A stretch of DNA of 64,000 nt from Rhodanobacter thiooxydans LCS2 (GTDB taxonomy: Bacteria > Pseudomonadota > Gammaproteobacteria > Xanthomonadales > Rhodanobacteraceae). The DNA lies in the NCBI RefSeq assembly GCF_000264375.1, contig NZ_AJXW01000003.1, positions 147,916 to 211,915 of the forward strand. The letters are read 5' to 3'. Below the pieces are notes generated by a model. The model was not told the origin of the DNA and made no database searches. It was given only the letters and a program-made list of their open reading frames with translations. This document shows, in pieces, positions 44,191-55,434 of the stretch. Numbering within the stretch: position 1 is the stretch's first letter; every line of letters begins with the position of its first letter. Made by a program: the position numbers and the translations under genes.

Positions 44191-45633
44191 TCAAATCGCC
44201 AGGCCCAGCGCATTCGCCACGCCCGCCGCGTAAGCCGGGTCGGCCTTGGCGAAGTGGCCGAGCTGGCGGCGGATGATTTCCTCAGGCACGCCCTGCATCG
44301 CCGCGGCGATGTTGTCGAACAGCTGCTGCTTCTGATCGTCACTCATCAGGCGGAACAGGTCGCCGGGCTGGGTGTAGTCGTCGTTGCCGGCGCGATGGTC
44401 GTAGCGGTCGGCATCGCCGGAGATCTTCAGCGGCGGCTCCTTCACCGAGGGGTCCTCGACCGGGCCGCCGAACGAGTTCGGTTCGTAGTTCACGCTGCCG
44501 CCGCCGTTGTCGCCGTAGCGCATCGACCCGTCGCGCGCGTAGTTGTGCACCGGGCAACGCGGCTGGTTCACCGGCAGCTGGTCGTGGTTCGCGCCGAGCC
44601 GGTAGCGCGCCGCGTCGGCGTAGGAGAACAGGCGGAACTGCAGCACCTTGTCCGGCGAGAAGCCGATGCCGGGTACCACGTTCGCGGGCGAGAAGCTGGA
44701 CTGCTCGACCTGGGCGAAGTAGTTGTCGGGATTGCGGTTCAGTTCCATCACGCCGACCTCGATCAGCGGGTAGTCCTTGTGCGGCCAGACCTTGGTCAGG
44801 TCGAACGGGTTGTACGGGGTTTTCTCCGCATTGGCCTCGGGCATCAGCTGCACGTACAGCGTCCACTTCGGGAAATCCCTGCGCTCGATGGAGTCGTACA
44901 GGTCGCGCTGGTGCGATTCGCGATCGTCGCCGATCAGCTTCGCGGCTTCCGCGTTGCTGAGATTCCTGATGCCCTGCTGCGTCTTGAAATGGAACTTCAC
45001 CCAGTGGCGCTCGCCGGCCTCGTTCCAGAAGCTGTAGGTGTGGCTGCCGAAACCGTGCATGTGGCGCAGCGTGGCGGGAATGCCGCGGTCGCTCATCAGC
45101 GTGGTGACCTGGTGCAGTGATTCGGGCGACAGCGACCAGTAGTCCCACATCGCGGTGGGGTTGCGCATGTTCGTGCGCGGGTCGCGCTTCTGCGTGTGGA
45201 TGAAGTCGGGGAACTTGTACGGATCGCGGATGAAGAACACCGGCGTGTTGTTGCCGACCAGGTCCCAGTTGCCTTCCTCCGTGTAGAACTTCAGCGCGAA
45301 GCCGCGCACGTCGCGCTCGGCGTCGGCCGCGCCGCGCTCGCCGGCCACGGTGGAGAAGCGCGCCAGCATCGGCGTCTGCGTGCCGGGCTTGAAGACCTTG
45401 GCGCGGGTGTATTTCGTGATGTCGCGGGTGATGGTGAGCGTGCCGAACGCGGCCGAGGCCTTGGCGTGCACCACCCGTTCGGGGATACGCTCGCGGTTGA
45501 AGTGCGCGTGCTTCTCGAACAGCGCCACGTCCTGCACCAGCAGCGGGCCGCGCGGGCCGGCGGTGAGGCTGTTCTGGTTGTCGGACACCGGGGCGCCGGC
45601 ATCGGTGGTCAGCGTTTTGCGGTTCTGGCTCAT
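44191..45633 (-). CDS. katA: Catalase, monofunctional haem (clade 3-like)
   Basis: 480 residues. The catalytic His is in [12 protein letters not shown] (residue 56), Asn in [16 protein letters not shown], and the haem-ligand Tyr in [23 protein letters not shown]. The short C-terminus lacks the flavodoxin-like extension of large catalases. AGGAG lies 6 nt before ATG 45633. A cytoplasmic peroxide scavenger. An OxyR-like palindrome lies about 60-100 nt upstream. It converges on response regulator B. Confidence 0.95.
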   Translation of the reverse strand: MSQNRKTLTTDAGAPVSDNQNSLTAGPRGPLLVQDVALFEKHAHFNRERIPERVVHAKASAAFGTLTITRDITKYTRAKVFKPGTQTPMLARFSTVAGERGAADAERDVRGFALKFYTEEGNWDLVGNNTPVFFIRDPYKFPDFIHTQKRDPRTNMRNPTAMWDYWSLSPESLHQVTTLMSDRGIPATLRHMHGFGSHTYSFWNEAGERHWVKFHFKTQQGIRNLSNAEAAKLIGDDRESHQRDLYDSIERRDFPKWTLYVQLMPEANAEKTPYNPFDLTKVWPHKDYPLIEVGVMELNRNPDNYFAQVEQSSFSPANVVPGIGFSPDKVLQFRLFSYADAARYRLGANHDQLPVNQPRCPVHNYARDGSMRYGDNGGGSVNYEPNSFGGPVEDPSVKEPPLKISGDADRYDHRAGNDDYTQPGDLFRLMSDDQKQQLFDNIAAAMQGVPEEIIRRQLGHFAKADPAYAAGVANALGLAI

Positions 45634-45694
45634 GGCGGCTCCTGTGGGGGCTTGGGTGTTCGGCCAATCTACGCAGGCATGACGATCAATGGAA

Positions 45695-45731
45695 TTCGAA
45701 TATTCCGATGCGGACGATAGTCCATGGCTAT
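45695..45731. promoter_or_regulatory. OxyR-like binding site upstream of catalase
   Basis: ATAG-N7-CTAT is exact at 45717-45731. Seven nt upstream the second element is partial (TTCG-N7-CGAT, 45695-45709). OxyR tetramers bind ATAG-N7-CTAT-N7-ATAG-N7-CTAT. It is located 62-98 nt before the katA ATG. Confidence 0.45.
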
Positions 45732-45826
45732 GGATGAGTGGCCGCTGCCGCGCCCGGCGGGACAGCATCGCCGACGAGGCGTGAGCGCAAGGTGGTGGCG
45801 GCCGGCGGCATCGCCCGCCGGCCTGG

Positions 45827-48490
45827 TCAGCCCGGTCGTTTCAGGCGGTAAAGCAGTTCCAGCGCTTCCCGCGGGGTCAGTGCGTCCGGGTCGATATCTT
45901 CCAGCATGCGCTCGGCGGCGGAAGGCTGCGCCGGGGCGAACAGGCCCAGTTGCGCCGAAGGTTCGCCGGCCGGCGTGGGGGCGCTGGCGTGCTGGTGCAT
46001 GCCGCGCTCGAGTTCGGCCAGGGTGCGCTTCGCATCGGCGATCACCGACTTCGGCAGGCCCGCCAGCGCGGCCACCTGCAGGCCGAAGCTGCGGTTGGCC
46101 GGGCCTTCCTTCACTGCATGCATGAACACCAGTTGCTCGCCCCGTTTCTGGTCGTGGAACTCCACGGCGTCCAGATGCACGTTGGCGATCGACGCGAATT
46201 CGCCGGCCAGTTCGGTCAGCTCGAAGTAGTGGGTGGCGAACAGCGTGTAGGCGCGGCTGTGGCGCGCCAGATGCACGGCGGCGGCGCGCGCCAGCGCGAG
46301 GCCGTCGTAGGTGCTGGTGCCGCGGCCAACCTCGTCCATCAGCACCAGGCTGTCGGCGCTGGCGTTGTGCAGGATGTTCGCCGTCTCGCTCATCTCCACC
46401 ATGAAGGTGGATTGGCCGCGCGAGAGGTCATCGCCGGCGCCGATGCGGGTGAAGATGCGGTCGATCGGGCCGATCACTGCGCTCGCTGCCGGCACGTAGC
46501 TGCCGATGTGGGCGAGCAGCACGATCAGCGCGTTCTGGCGCATGTAGGTGGACTTGCCGCCCATGTTCGGGCCGGTGATCACCAGCATGCGGCGGTGGGC
46601 GTCGAGAGCCAGGTCGTTCGGCTCGAACGGCTCGTCGCGCACCTTCTCCACCACCGGGTGGCGGCCGCGCTCGATGCGGATGCCGGGCTCGTCGGAAAGT
46701 TCCGGCGCGCTCCAGTCCAGCGCTTCGGCGCGCTCGGCCAGGGTAGCAAGCACATCCAGCTCGGCGATCGCCGCGGCGGCGGTTTTCAGCGGTTCGAGTT
46801 TTTCGGTGAGCGTGTCGAGCAACGCTTCGTACAGCGCCCGCTCGCGCATCAGCGAGCGTTCCTTCGCCGACAGTACCTTGTCCTCGAACGCCTTCAGTTC
46901 CTCGGTGATGTAGCGCTCGGCGTTCTTGGTGGTCTGCCGGCGCGTGTAGTGGGTGGGCGCCTTGTCCGACTGTGCCCGGGTGATCTCGATGTAGTAGCCG
47001 TGCACGCGGTTGTAGCCGACCTTGAGCGTGGGGATGCCGCTGGCGGCCTTCTCGCGCTCCTCCAGTTCGACCAGGTACTGGTCGGCGTGGGTAGACAGGC
47101 GGCGCAGTTCGTCGAGTTCCGCGTCGTAGCCGTCGGCGATCACGCCGCCGTCGCGCGGCAGCACCGGCGGTTGCTCGACGATGGCGCGGGCGAGCAGGGC
47201 GGCAGTCTCCGCGTGGTCGCCGATGCGTTCGACCAGGGCGTGCAGCAGCGGGCTGAGCTCTTGGTGGAGAGTGCGGCGGTGGATGGCCGCTTCTTGATCT
47301 TCGCGATCAGGGAAGATGGCACTGGCGACGCTCGGCGCGGCCAGCAAACCATCGCGCAGGGTGGACAGGTCGCGTGGCCGTGCAGAGCGCAGCGCGACGC
47401 GGGCGAGGATACGCTCGAGGTCGCCGATGCCGCGGAGCTGTTCGCGCAAGGGTTCGTGCCGACGATTGTCGATCAGCATGCCGATTGCCTGGTGGCGTCG
47501 GCGCAGCACATCGCGGGAACGCAGCGGGCGAGTCAGCCAGCGGCGCAACAGCCGCGCGCCCATCGGCGTCACCGTCTCGTCGAGCACGCCGAGCAGGGTG
47601 TGTTCGGTGCGGCCGCTGGGGTGCGTGTCCAGTTCCAGGTTGCGGCGGGTGGCTGCGTCGAGCGCGATCGTCTCGCTGGCGCTTTCCACCGCCATGCCGG
47701 TGAGATGCGGCAGCGCACTCTTCTGGGTTTCCTCCACGTAGCCGAGCAGGCAGCCGGCGGCGGCGACCGCCAGCGGCAGCCTGTCCACGCCGAAGCCGCC
47801 GAGGTCGCGGGTGCCGAAGAAACGGTTCAGTTCGCGTGTGGCGGCGTCACCGTCGAAGTGCCATGGCGGGCGCTTGCGCAGGCCGGGCAGGGCGCTGACC
47901 AGTTTCGGCCAGGCCACGTCCTCACCCACCAGGGTTTCGGCCGGTTGCAGCCGCGCCAATTCGGCGGCCAGCGCCTCGGCGTTCGGCACTTCGCTGAGCA
48001 GGAAGCGGCCGGAGGTGAGGTCCACCCAGGCCAGCCCGTAGACGCCGTGCGCGCCGGCGGCGATCGCCAGCAGTAGGTTGTCGCGGCGTTCCTCCAGCAG
48101 CGCGGCGTCGGTCACCGTGCCGGGCGTGACCACGCGTACTACCTTGCGCTCGACGATGCCCTTGGCCAGCGCCGGGTCGCCCATCTGCTCGCAGATCGCG
48201 ACCGACTCGCCCAGGCGCACCAGCCGCGCCAGGTAGTTCTCCACCGCGTGGTAGGGCACGCCGGCCATCGGAATCGGTGCGCCGGCGGACTGCCCGCGCT
48301 GGGTCAGGGTGATGTCGAGCAGCCGCGCCGCCTTGCGTGCGTCGTCGTAGAACAGCTCGTAGAAATCGCCCATGCGGAAGAACAGCAGCACGTCCGGGTG
48401 TTCCGCCTTGGCCGACAGGTACTGGCGCATGCCGGGAGAATGGGAGGCGATCCACGCGGCGTGGTCCTTGTTTTCAACTTTCTCAATCAT
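45827..48490 (-). CDS. mutS: DNA mismatch repair protein MutS
   Basis: 887 residues. The mismatch wedge is [11 protein letters not shown] (Phe-x-Glu) near residue 38. The connector, lever and clamp follow. The ATPase has Walker [23 protein letters not shown], Walker [17 protein letters not shown] and [11 protein letters not shown]. The C-terminal tetramer/beta-clamp region contains QLGLFAP (clamp-binding QxxLF). ATG 48490 begins [13 protein letters not shown]. The open frame continues 50 codons upstream in lower-GC DNA and is not convincing. The first ten residues have an unusual AT-rich composition. Confidence 0.95.
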   Translation of the reverse strand: MIEKVENKDHAAWIASHSPGMRQYLSAKAEHPDVLLFFRMGDFYELFYDDARKAARLLDITLTQRGQSAGAPIPMAGVPYHAVENYLARLVRLGESVAICEQMGDPALAKGIVERKVVRVVTPGTVTDAALLEERRDNLLLAIAAGAHGVYGLAWVDLTSGRFLLSEVPNAEALAAELARLQPAETLVGEDVAWPKLVSALPGLRKRPPWHFDGDAATRELNRFFGTRDLGGFGVDRLPLAVAAAGCLLGYVEETQKSALPHLTGMAVESASETIALDAATRRNLELDTHPSGRTEHTLLGVLDETVTPMGARLLRRWLTRPLRSRDVLRRRHQAIGMLIDNRRHEPLREQLRGIGDLERILARVALRSARPRDLSTLRDGLLAAPSVASAIFPDREDQEAAIHRRTLHQELSPLLHALVERIGDHAETAALLARAIVEQPPVLPRDGGVIADGYDAELDELRRLSTHADQYLVELEEREKAASGIPTLKVGYNRVHGYYIEITRAQSDKAPTHYTRRQTTKNAERYITEELKAFEDKVLSAKERSLMRERALYEALLDTLTEKLEPLKTAAAAIAELDVLATLAERAEALDWSAPELSDEPGIRIERGRHPVVEKVRDEPFEPNDLALDAHRRMLVITGPNMGGKSTYMRQNALIVLLAHIGSYVPAASAVIGPIDRIFTRIGAGDDLSRGQSTFMVEMSETANILHNASADSLVLMDEVGRGTSTYDGLALARAAAVHLARHSRAYTLFATHYFELTELAGEFASIANVHLDAVEFHDQKRGEQLVFMHAVKEGPANRSFGLQVAALAGLPKSVIADAKRTLAELERGMHQHASAPTPAGEPSAQLGLFAPAQPSAAERMLEDIDPDALTPREALELLYRLKRPG

Positions 48491-48916
48491 TTCAATATTT
48501 TGCTTACGCTGTTTTTTCGCGCAGATCCGGTTGTCTTCGGCGTTTTTGCTCGCCAATGGCTTTGAGGAACACAACGTGGTGTCCAAATGGTGCCCAAGTC
48601 TCGACTCCAGAAATGGTCTGGTGTCCAAGCTCTGCTTCAAGAAAAACAGGAGCCCCAGACGGGCTGCTCATTGAACCACGGAAATGTTGGGCGCAAGTGG
48701 AGATCCGAATGGGATTCTCGGGTGAGCCACGCATCCGTCGAACCGATGACGGTCAAGTCGAGTGTCAGCACTGGCCGACTGTGCTGGCAACGCTTGGTCA
48801 GTTGCGTTGGCAATACGCGCAAGATGCCCGTTGCCCGCTTTGAGGCTTCTCGACATGCGAGCACGGAGTTTGATCCAACGGCAGGGTAGCCGCCACGTTG
48901 ACGCCCGGCATCGACC
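48491..48916. other. Gene-free, lower-GC interval upstream of mutS
   Basis: 426 nt between the minus-strand mutS and TetR genes. No frame here has a convincing start and product. GTGTCCAA occurs at about 48578 and 48621 with the variant GTGCCCAAG between them, a motif that recurs at 58063-58320. AT-rich patches near 48480-48560 could contain the mutS promoter. It may be an eroded insertion or an att-like remnant. Confidence 0.35.
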
Positions 48917-49558
48917 TCAATCCGCCGACATCGCCCGCCACAGGATGTGGAACAGCTCGTCGAACTGATCGGTAATGGGTTGCTTGTCGGCACGCACGAT
49001 GTGCATCAGCCCGACCCGGCCGAGGATGCCCATGAACACGTCCAGCAGCACCTTGCTGGAGACGCGGTTGTTGAGCACGCCGCGTACCTGGCCATCCTTC
49101 AGCACGCCGAGAAACGCGCCCATCAACTCCGGGCTTTCGTAGATGCGGATGTTGCGGTGGCGGGAGGCCGGGATGGCGGTGACCAGCAACATCATCACCG
49201 CCGGGTGCTTGTCCATGTAATCCATGAATACCCAGCAGGTCTTGCGCAGGCGTTCGCGCGAGTCGTCGATGCCTTGCAGGTGGTCGATCATGCGATCGGC
49301 CAGGCGCACCAGCATGACGTCGAGCATCGCGTAGACCAGCACCTCCTTGCTGCCGAAGTATTTGTAGATGGTCTGCAGCGACACGTTGGCCGAGCGGGCC
49401 ACTTCCTGCAGGCTGACCTCGTGGAAGTCGCGCGTGGAAAACAGCTCCAGCACCGCCTTCTCGATACGGTTGAGCGTGTCGCCGCGCATGCCGCGGAGAA
49501 TGTCACGGCGGTCGATGATGGTGGAGGCGGAATCCGGACTGGCTGGAGTGGTCGTCAT
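48917..49558 (-). CDS. TetR/AcrR family transcriptional regulator of the fatty-acid cluster
   Basis: 213 residues. N-terminal HTH (about 28-75): LELFSTRDFHEVSLQEVARSANVSLQTIYKYFGSKEVLVYAMLD. The C-terminal ligand domain is helical. It is divergent from the acyl-CoA dehydrogenase operon. Two palindromes with a shared GTTACCAA core in the 265-nt gap are likely operators, suggesting FadR/PsrA-like acyl-CoA-responsive repression. The ligand is inferred from context. Confidence 0.9.
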   Translation of the reverse strand: MTTTPASPDSASTIIDRRDILRGMRGDTLNRIEKAVLELFSTRDFHEVSLQEVARSANVSLQTIYKYFGSKEVLVYAMLDVMLVRLADRMIDHLQGIDDSRERLRKTCWVFMDYMDKHPAVMMLLVTAIPASRHRNIRIYESPELMGAFLGVLKDGQVRGVLNNRVSSKVLLDVFMGILGRVGLMHIVRADKQPITDQFDELFHILWRAMSAD

Positions 49559-49600
49559 GCGCGTCTCGTGGGGGTAGCAGGATTTCCGCTATGGAAATGC

Positions 49601-49617
49601 ATGTTACCAAATAACAT
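49601..49617. promoter_or_regulatory. Palindromic operator candidate 1 (TetR)
   Basis: ATGTTA-CCAAA-TAACAT, a perfect inverted repeat 43 nt upstream of the TetR ATG. It contains GTTACCAA, also present in the second palindrome. Confidence 0.5.
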
Positions 49618-49748
49618 GGATATAGCCATTATTCGACGCGAACGCTTGCCTTCCATCGATCGGCTACACACTATGAGAGCACAACGATCGACCACGTTGG
49701 CGCGCTGTTGACTTCTTCAGCCAGCCACGCTGGTGATCGTTGTCGAAC

Positions 49749-49766
49749 TGGTAATTACAGTTACCA
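49749..49766. promoter_or_regulatory. Palindromic operator candidate 2 (acyl-CoA dehydrogenase side)
   Basis: TGGTAA-TTACAG-TTACCA, a perfect 6-bp inverted repeat 58 nt before the acyl-CoA dehydrogenase start. It shares the GTTACCAA core with site 1. Confidence 0.5.
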
Positions 49767-49823
49767 ATATCTTCAGAAGAGCCGCGCGCCGATCCCGCCC
49801 GACCCGTATCGAGGAGACACCTC

Positions 49824-50978
49824 TTGGCCATACAGAACTTCCCCGCCGTCTGGATGACGGACGAGCACCGGATGCTGCAGGAGTCCGCCGTCCGCTTCTT
49901 CAAGGAACAGTGGGTGCCGAAGGATGCGGCCTGGCGCGAAGCCGGCATGATGGATCGCGAGGCGTGGGAGCAGGCGGGCGCGAACGGTTTCCTGTGCGCC
50001 TCGGTGCCGGAGCAGTACGGCGGTGCGGGCGGCGACTTCGGCCATGAGGCCGCGCTGCTGTACGCCCAGGGCGAGGCCGGGATTGGCGGCTTCGGCGGCT
50101 CGGTGCATTCGGGCATCGTCGCGCAATACATCCTGCATTGCGGCACCGAGGCACAGAAGCAGCGCTGGCTGCCGCGGATGGCCACCGGCGAGCTGATCGC
50201 CGCCATCGCCATGACCGAGCCGGGCACCGGTTCGGATTTGCAGGGCCTGCGCACGCTGGCGGTTCGCGAAGGTGATCACTATCGCCTCAGCGGCAGCAAG
50301 ACCTTCATCAGCAACGGCCAACTGGCCAACCTCGTCGTGGTCGCCTGCAAGACTGACAAGGAGCAGGGCGCGCAGGGTATTTCGCTGCTGGTGGTTGAAA
50401 CCGACGATGCGCAGGGATTTCGACGTGGGCGCAACCTCGAGAAGATCGGCATGGAGTCGCAGGACACCTCCGAGCTGTTCTTCGATGACGTGATGGTGCC
50501 GGCGGACAACCTGCTGGGCGGCGAGGAAGGCCAGGGCTTCTTCCAGATGATGCAGGAGCTGCCGCAGGAACGGCTGATCGTGTCCGTCGGCGGCATCGCC
50601 GCGATGGAGCTCGCGATGCAGGTCACCGTGGCCTATACCAAGGAGCGCACGGCGTTCGGCAAGCCGATCTTCGCGTTCCAGAACACCCGCTTCAAGCTGG
50701 CCGAATGCCAGGCGCTGTTGCTGGCGTCGCGCGCACTGGTTGACGCGGCGATGGTGGCCCATCTCAAGGGCGAGCTGGGCATCGATCGCGCGGCGCTGAC
50801 CAAGTACTGGGTCACCGACAACCAGTGCAGGCTGGTCGACGAATGCCTGCAGTTGTTTGGCGGCTACGGCTACATGAAGGAATACCCGATCGCGCGCCTG
50901 TGGGCCGACTCGCGGGTGCAGCGCATCTACGGCGGCACCAACGAAATCATGAAGGAACTGGCATCGCGTTTCCTTTGA
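49824..50978 (+). CDS. Acyl-CoA dehydrogenase
   Basis: 384 residues from a TTG start with GAGGAG 7 nt upstream, which fixes it. Domains are the N-terminal helical part, a middle beta domain with the FAD/substrate motifs AIAMTEPGTGSDLQGLRT and SGSKTFISNGQLANLVVV, and a C-terminal helical part with YGYMKEYPIARLWADSRVQRIYGGTNEIMKE. It catalyses the first oxidation of acyl-CoA beta-oxidation and passes electrons to ETF. It is the first gene of a six-gene lipid operon. Confidence 0.94.
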   Translation: MAIQNFPAVWMTDEHRMLQESAVRFFKEQWVPKDAAWREAGMMDREAWEQAGANGFLCASVPEQYGGAGGDFGHEAALLYAQGEAGIGGFGGSVHSGIVAQYILHCGTEAQKQRWLPRMATGELIAAIAMTEPGTGSDLQGLRTLAVREGDHYRLSGSKTFISNGQLANLVVVACKTDKEQGAQGISLLVVETDDAQGFRRGRNLEKIGMESQDTSELFFDDVMVPADNLLGGEEGQGFFQMMQELPQERLIVSVGGIAAMELAMQVTVAYTKERTAFGKPIFAFQNTRFKLAECQALLLASRALVDAAMVAHLKGELGIDRAALTKYWVTDNQCRLVDECLQLFGGYGYMKEYPIARLWADSRVQRIYGGTNEIMKELASRFL

Positions 50979-51027
50979 TGCGCGCGCCTTTCCGTATCAC
51001 CCATCGACTCCCAGCTAAGGATTTCCC

Positions 51028-52233
51028 ATGACCGAGGCCTATATCTACGACGCCGTGCGCACCCCGCGCGGCAAAGGCAAGAAAGACGGCAGCCTGCATC
51101 AGGCCACGCCGGTGTGGCTGCTGCGCACGCTGTTGCAGGAACTGCAGCGGCGCAACCAGCTCGACACCGCGCGGGTCGACGACGTGGTGCTGGGTTGCGT
51201 CACGCCAGTCGGTGAACAGGGCGCGGATATCGCGCGCACCGCCGTGCTCGACGCAGGCTGGGCACAGAGTGTGGCCGGGGTGACGCTGTCGCGTTACTGC
51301 GGCTCCGGCCTGGAGGCGACCAACATGGCCGCCGCCAAGATCGCCGCCGGCATGGAAGACATGGTGGTCGCCGGTGGCGTCGAATCGATGAGCCGCTGGG
51401 CAATGGGCAGCGACGGCGGCGCGTGGTTCATGGATCCGCGCGTCAACAGCGCGCTGGGCTTCGTGCCGCAGGGCATCAGCGCCGACCTGATCGCCACGCT
51501 CGAAGGTTTCAGTCGTCAGGACCTGGATGCCTTCGCCGCCGAATCGCATCGTCGCGCCGCGCTCGCGCAGGGCGAAGGGCGTTTCGACAAATCCATCGTC
51601 GCGGTGAAGGATCTCAACGGCATGCTGCTGCTGGACCGGGACGAGACGATCCGTCCGGGCAGTTCGGTCGAATCGCTAGCCAAGCTCAATCCCTCGTTCG
51701 AACAGATGGGCCAGATGGGTTTCGACGCCACCGCGATGGCGAAATACACCACGGTCGAGAAAATTCACCATGTTCACCATGCCGGCAATTCGTCGGGCAT
51801 CGTCGACGGCGCGGCGCTGCTGTTGCTGGGCAGCAAGGAAGCCGGCATTCGCGCCGGCCTGAAACCGCGCGCCCGTGTGCGCATGGCCGCGGTGGTCGGT
51901 TCAGAACCCACCATCATGCTGACGGGTCCGACCGCGGCCTGTCGCAAGGCGCTGGGCAAACTCGGCATGACGCCGGCCGACATCGATCTGTGGGAAATCA
52001 ACGAGGCGTTCGCCACCGTGCCGATGAAAACCGCGCGCGATCTGGGCGTGTCGCTGGACCGGGTCAATGTCAATGGCGGCGCGATCGCGTTGGGCCATCC
52101 GCTGGGTGCGACCGGCGCGGCGATTCTCGGCACGGCGCTGGATGAACTCGAACGCCGCGACCAGAGCATCGCGCTGGCCAGCTTGTGCATCGGTGCCGGC
52201 ATGGGCATCGCCACCATCATCGAACGCGTCTGA
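51028..52233 (+). CDS. Acetyl-CoA acyltransferase (thiolase)
   Basis: 401 residues. The nucleophilic Cys is in [16 protein letters not shown] (about residue 91). The second-half catalytic motifs are [18 protein letters not shown] (His) and SLCIGAGMG (Cys). It cleaves 3-ketoacyl-CoA with CoA. An AAGGA ribosome site lies 9 nt upstream. It is the second gene of the beta-oxidation operon, directly upstream of the FadB/J-like gene (13 nt gap). Confidence 0.95.
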   Translation: MTEAYIYDAVRTPRGKGKKDGSLHQATPVWLLRTLLQELQRRNQLDTARVDDVVLGCVTPVGEQGADIARTAVLDAGWAQSVAGVTLSRYCGSGLEATNMAAAKIAAGMEDMVVAGGVESMSRWAMGSDGGAWFMDPRVNSALGFVPQGISADLIATLEGFSRQDLDAFAAESHRRAALAQGEGRFDKSIVAVKDLNGMLLLDRDETIRPGSSVESLAKLNPSFEQMGQMGFDATAMAKYTTVEKIHHVHHAGNSSGIVDGAALLLLGSKEAGIRAGLKPRARVRMAAVVGSEPTIMLTGPTAACRKALGKLGMTPADIDLWEINEAFATVPMKTARDLGVSLDRVNVNGGAIALGHPLGATGAAILGTALDELERRDQSIALASLCIGAGMGIATIIERV

Positions 52234-52246
52234 GGAAGCCCACGCC

Positions 52247-54397
52247 ATGACCGCGAACAACCCTGTCACCCTCGAGATCGATGCTGCCGGCATCGGCCTG
52301 GTCACCTTCGACCAGCCCGGCCGCGCGATGAACGTGCTCAACCCCGATCTGGTTGCGCCGTTCGCCGCCATCGTCGAGCGGCTGGAGAAAGAGGAGGCCA
52401 TCAAGGGCCTCGTGCTCACTTCCGGCAAGTCAACTTTCATTGTCGGTGCCGACATCGATCAGCTCACCGCGATCAGCACAGCCGAGGAAGCCTTCAGCCT
52501 CTGCGAAGACTTGAAGGCGCTGCTGCGCCGGATCGAAAAGTGCGGCAAGCCGGTAGTCGCTGCGCTCAACGGCACCGCCTTGGGCGGCGGCCTTGAAGTG
52601 GCGCTGGCCTGCCATGCGCGTTTCGCGCTGGACGAGGCCGCGCTCAAGCTCGGCCTGCCCGAGGTCAAGCTGGGCCTGCTGCCCGGCGGCGGCGGCACCC
52701 AGCGGTTGCCGCGCATGATCGGCATCCAGAAGAGTTTTGAACTGCTTACCCAAGGCACCGAACTGCGCGCCGCCGAGGCCAGGGGCCTGGGTCTGGTCAA
52801 CGACCTTGCCGCCAGCCGCGAGGAACTGCTGCAGAAATCGCGTGCGTGGTGCGTGGCCAATCCGCGCCCCGTGCAGCCGTGGGACAAGCAGGGCTTTCGT
52901 ATTCCGGGCGGGGACAGCAAGCACCCGGGCGTGGTGCAGTTGCTGGCGATTGCACCGTCCATCGCCAACGCCAAGGCGCACGGCAACTACCCCGCGATCG
53001 GCCACATCATGTCGTGCCTGTTCGAAGGTTGCCTGCTGGATTTCGATGCGGCCTGCCAGGTGGAGTCGCGCTACTTTGCTGCCTGCGTGGTATCGCAGGA
53101 ATCGAGGAACATGATCGGCACGCTGTGGCACCAGCTCAACGCGATCAAGAAGGGCCAGTCGCGCCCGGCCGGCGTGGCGCCGTCCAGGGTGCGCAAAGTC
53201 GGCATCCTCGGTGCGGGCATGATGGGGGCCGGCATCGCCTACGTTTCGGCCAAGGCTGGCATCGAGGTGATCCTGCTCGACACCACGATCGAGAACGCCG
53301 AGAAGGGCAAGGCGTATTCGCAAGGTCTGCTCGACAAGGCCATTTCGCGCGGCCGCAGCACGCCGGACAAGCGCGATGCGTTGTTGGCAAAGATCACGCC
53401 GACCACCCGTTACGAAGACCTGCAAGGCTGCGATCTGGTGATCGAGGCGGTGTTCGAGGATCGCGCCATCAAGGCGGCCTGCACGCAGAAAGCCGAGGCG
53501 GTAATCGCTGCCGATGCGGTGTTCGCATCCAATACCTCCACCCTGCCGATCACCGGCCTGGCCAAGGCCAGTGTGCGCCCGAAAAACTTCATCGGCCTGC
53601 ATTTCTTCTCGCCGGTGGACAAGATGCCGCTGGTCGAGATCATCGTCGGCGAGCAGACCTCGAACGAAACACTGGCACGCGGTTTCGACTACGTGCTGCA
53701 GATCGGGAAGACCCCGATCGTGGTCAACGACAGCCGCGGCTTCTACACCTCGCGCGTGTTTGCCACCTATGTGATGGAAGGCCTGGCGATGCTCGGCGAA
53801 GGCGTGCATCCGCGCTCGATCGAGGCGGCCGGCATCAAGGCCGGCATGCCGATGCCGCCGCTGGCGCTGCAGGACGAAGTCTCGCTGAGCCTGTCGCTGC
53901 ATGTCGCCGACCAGACCCGCAAGGATCTGGCCGCCGAAGGCAAACCGTTGCCCGAGCACCCGGGCGAGCCGGTGCTGCGCCTGATCGGCGGCACGCACCA
54001 GCGCCTGGGCAAGAAAACCGGCAAGGGTCTGTACGACTACGACGGTCGGGACAAGCATTTGTGGCCAGAGCTGACCAGGCTGTATCCGACCGCAGCCGAA
54101 CAGCCCACGCAGCAGGAACTCGTCGACCGCCTGATGTTCGTGCAGGCCAACGAAGCCGCGCGCTGCTTCGAGGAGAACGTGGTGCGCTCGGTGGCCGACG
54201 CCAACATCGGCTCGATCTTCGGCTGGGGCTTCGCGCCGTTCCACGGTGGCGCACTGCAGTTCATCAACGCGATGGGCGCGGCAGGATTCGTGGCGCGTTC
54301 GCGTGAACTGACCGAACGCTACGGCGCGCGCTTCGCACCTGCCGACATCGTGGTGAAGCAGGCCGCCGCTGGCGGGCGCTTCGAGGGCGCGGCGTGA
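52247..54397 (+). CDS. FadB/FadJ-like multifunctional enoyl-CoA hydratase / 3-hydroxyacyl-CoA dehydrogenase
   Basis: 716 residues. The N-terminal crotonase domain (1-200) has [20 protein letters not shown] and [20 protein letters not shown]. The NAD domain (about 315-490) has [20 protein letters not shown] and [16 protein letters not shown]-terminal 3HCDH domains follow. It performs hydration and dehydrogenation of enoyl-CoA. The start at 52247 follows the thiolase stop by 13 nt. The last codons overlap the next gene by 4 nt. Confidence 0.94.
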   Translation: MTANNPVTLEIDAAGIGLVTFDQPGRAMNVLNPDLVAPFAAIVERLEKEEAIKGLVLTSGKSTFIVGADIDQLTAISTAEEAFSLCEDLKALLRRIEKCGKPVVAALNGTALGGGLEVALACHARFALDEAALKLGLPEVKLGLLPGGGGTQRLPRMIGIQKSFELLTQGTELRAAEARGLGLVNDLAASREELLQKSRAWCVANPRPVQPWDKQGFRIPGGDSKHPGVVQLLAIAPSIANAKAHGNYPAIGHIMSCLFEGCLLDFDAACQVESRYFAACVVSQESRNMIGTLWHQLNAIKKGQSRPAGVAPSRVRKVGILGAGMMGAGIAYVSAKAGIEVILLDTTIENAEKGKAYSQGLLDKAISRGRSTPDKRDALLAKITPTTRYEDLQGCDLVIEAVFEDRAIKAACTQKAEAVIAADAVFASNTSTLPITGLAKASVRPKNFIGLHFFSPVDKMPLVEIIVGEQTSNETLARGFDYVLQIGKTPIVVNDSRGFYTSRVFATYVMEGLAMLGEGVHPRSIEAAGIKAGMPMPPLALQDEVSLSLSLHVADQTRKDLAAEGKPLPEHPGEPVLRLIGGTHQRLGKKTGKGLYDYDGRDKHLWPELTRLYPTAAEQPTQQELVDRLMFVQANEAARCFEENVVRSVADANIGSIFGWGFAPFHGGALQFINAMGAAGFVARSRELTERYGARFAPADIVVKQAAAGGRFEGAA

Positions 54398-55431
54398 GCG
54401 CCGATCGCGACCCAATGTCCGGTCTCCTCGCGGGGCTGCGCGTGGTCGATTTGTCGCGCAACCTGCCGGGGCCGTTCTGCACGCGGATGCTGGCTGATCT
54501 CGGCGCCACGGTCATCAAGGTCGAGCCGCCGGAAGGCGACCCGACCCGTCCACTCGGGCCGTTGTTCGAGGCGCTGAACCACGACAAGGAAAGCCGCCGC
54601 CTTGATTTCCGCCAACCGACCGATCTCGACCAGTTGCGCGAGTGGCTGGCGCAGGCCGAGGTCATGGTCGACAGCTTCCGTCCGGGCATCCTGTCGTCGA
54701 TGGGCCTGGACTTCGGCCGGCTCAAGACGATCAATCCGCAGCTGGTGATGGTGTCGATCACCGGCTACGGCCAGCACGGCAACTGGTCGCAGCGCGCCGG
54801 GCACGACCTGAACTTCATGGCCATGTCGGGCGCGCTCGACCAGATGCACGCACCGACCGGGGAGCTGGCCTTGTCCAACGTGCAGTGGGGCGACATGGCC
54901 GGTGGCAGCTCGATGGCCTGCATCGCGATACTCGCGGCGGTGTTCGATGCGCAACGTCGCGGTCATGGTCGGCACATCGATATCAGCATGACCCACGGCG
55001 TTCACGCGCACCTGATACTGCCCAGGGCCACCTCGTCCTTGTTCGCCCCCATGCTGGGTCGCGCGCCCGGCGCGGGGGAGGATCTGCTCAACGGCGGATT
55101 GCCTTGCTACAACCTCTACGCCACCGCCGACGGCCGCCAGCTGGCGGTGGCGGCGCTCGAATTCAAATTCTGGAAAGCGGCATGCGCGGTGTTCGGGCGA
55201 CCCGACTGGGTCGAGCGACATTGGCAACGTGGACAGATGCCCGGCACCAGGCAGAACCATGCGTTGCGTGAGGAAGTCGCCATGCTGGTGATCACGCAGC
55301 CGCTGGCGTACTGGGCGGAACGTTTCGAAACCGCCGATGCCTGCGTCACGCCGGTGCTGACCATGGCCGAAGCCCAGGCCCATCCCTTGTTTGCCGACGG
55401 CTCCCGGGCGCAAGCCTGGGCCGCCGTCTGA
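54394..55431 (+). CDS. CaiB/BaiF-family CoA transferase, alpha-methylacyl-CoA racemase-like
   Basis: 345 residues from GTG, overlapping the upstream stop by GTGA (coupled translation). LAGLRVVDLSRNLPGPFCTRMLADLGA and VEPPEGDP are the CoA-binding N-terminus. RAGHDLNFMAMSGALD carries the catalytic His/Asp pair seen in alpha-methylacyl-CoA racemases rather than the Asp of formyl-CoA transferases. With SCP2 downstream this suits degradation of branched or sterol-like side chains. The specific activity is inference. Confidence 0.86.
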   Translation: MSADRDPMSGLLAGLRVVDLSRNLPGPFCTRMLADLGATVIKVEPPEGDPTRPLGPLFEALNHDKESRRLDFRQPTDLDQLREWLAQAEVMVDSFRPGILSSMGLDFGRLKTINPQLVMVSITGYGQHGNWSQRAGHDLNFMAMSGALDQMHAPTGELALSNVQWGDMAGGSSMACIAILAAVFDAQRRGHGRHIDISMTHGVHAHLILPRATSSLFAPMLGRAPGAGEDLLNGGLPCYNLYATADGRQLAVAALEFKFWKAACAVFGRPDWVERHWQRGQMPGTRQNHALREEVAMLVITQPLAYWAERFETADACVTPVLTMAEAQAHPLFADGSRAQAWAAV

Positions 55432-55434
55432 TTC

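Noticed and set aside
45950..48076. 708-codon open frame antisense to mutS
   Set aside because: mutS motifs on the minus strand are complete. The antisense protein has no recognisable domain.
52430..54415. 661-codon open frame antisense to the FadB/J-like gene
   Set aside because: Shadow of a confirmed enzyme gene, with no start signal or family pattern.
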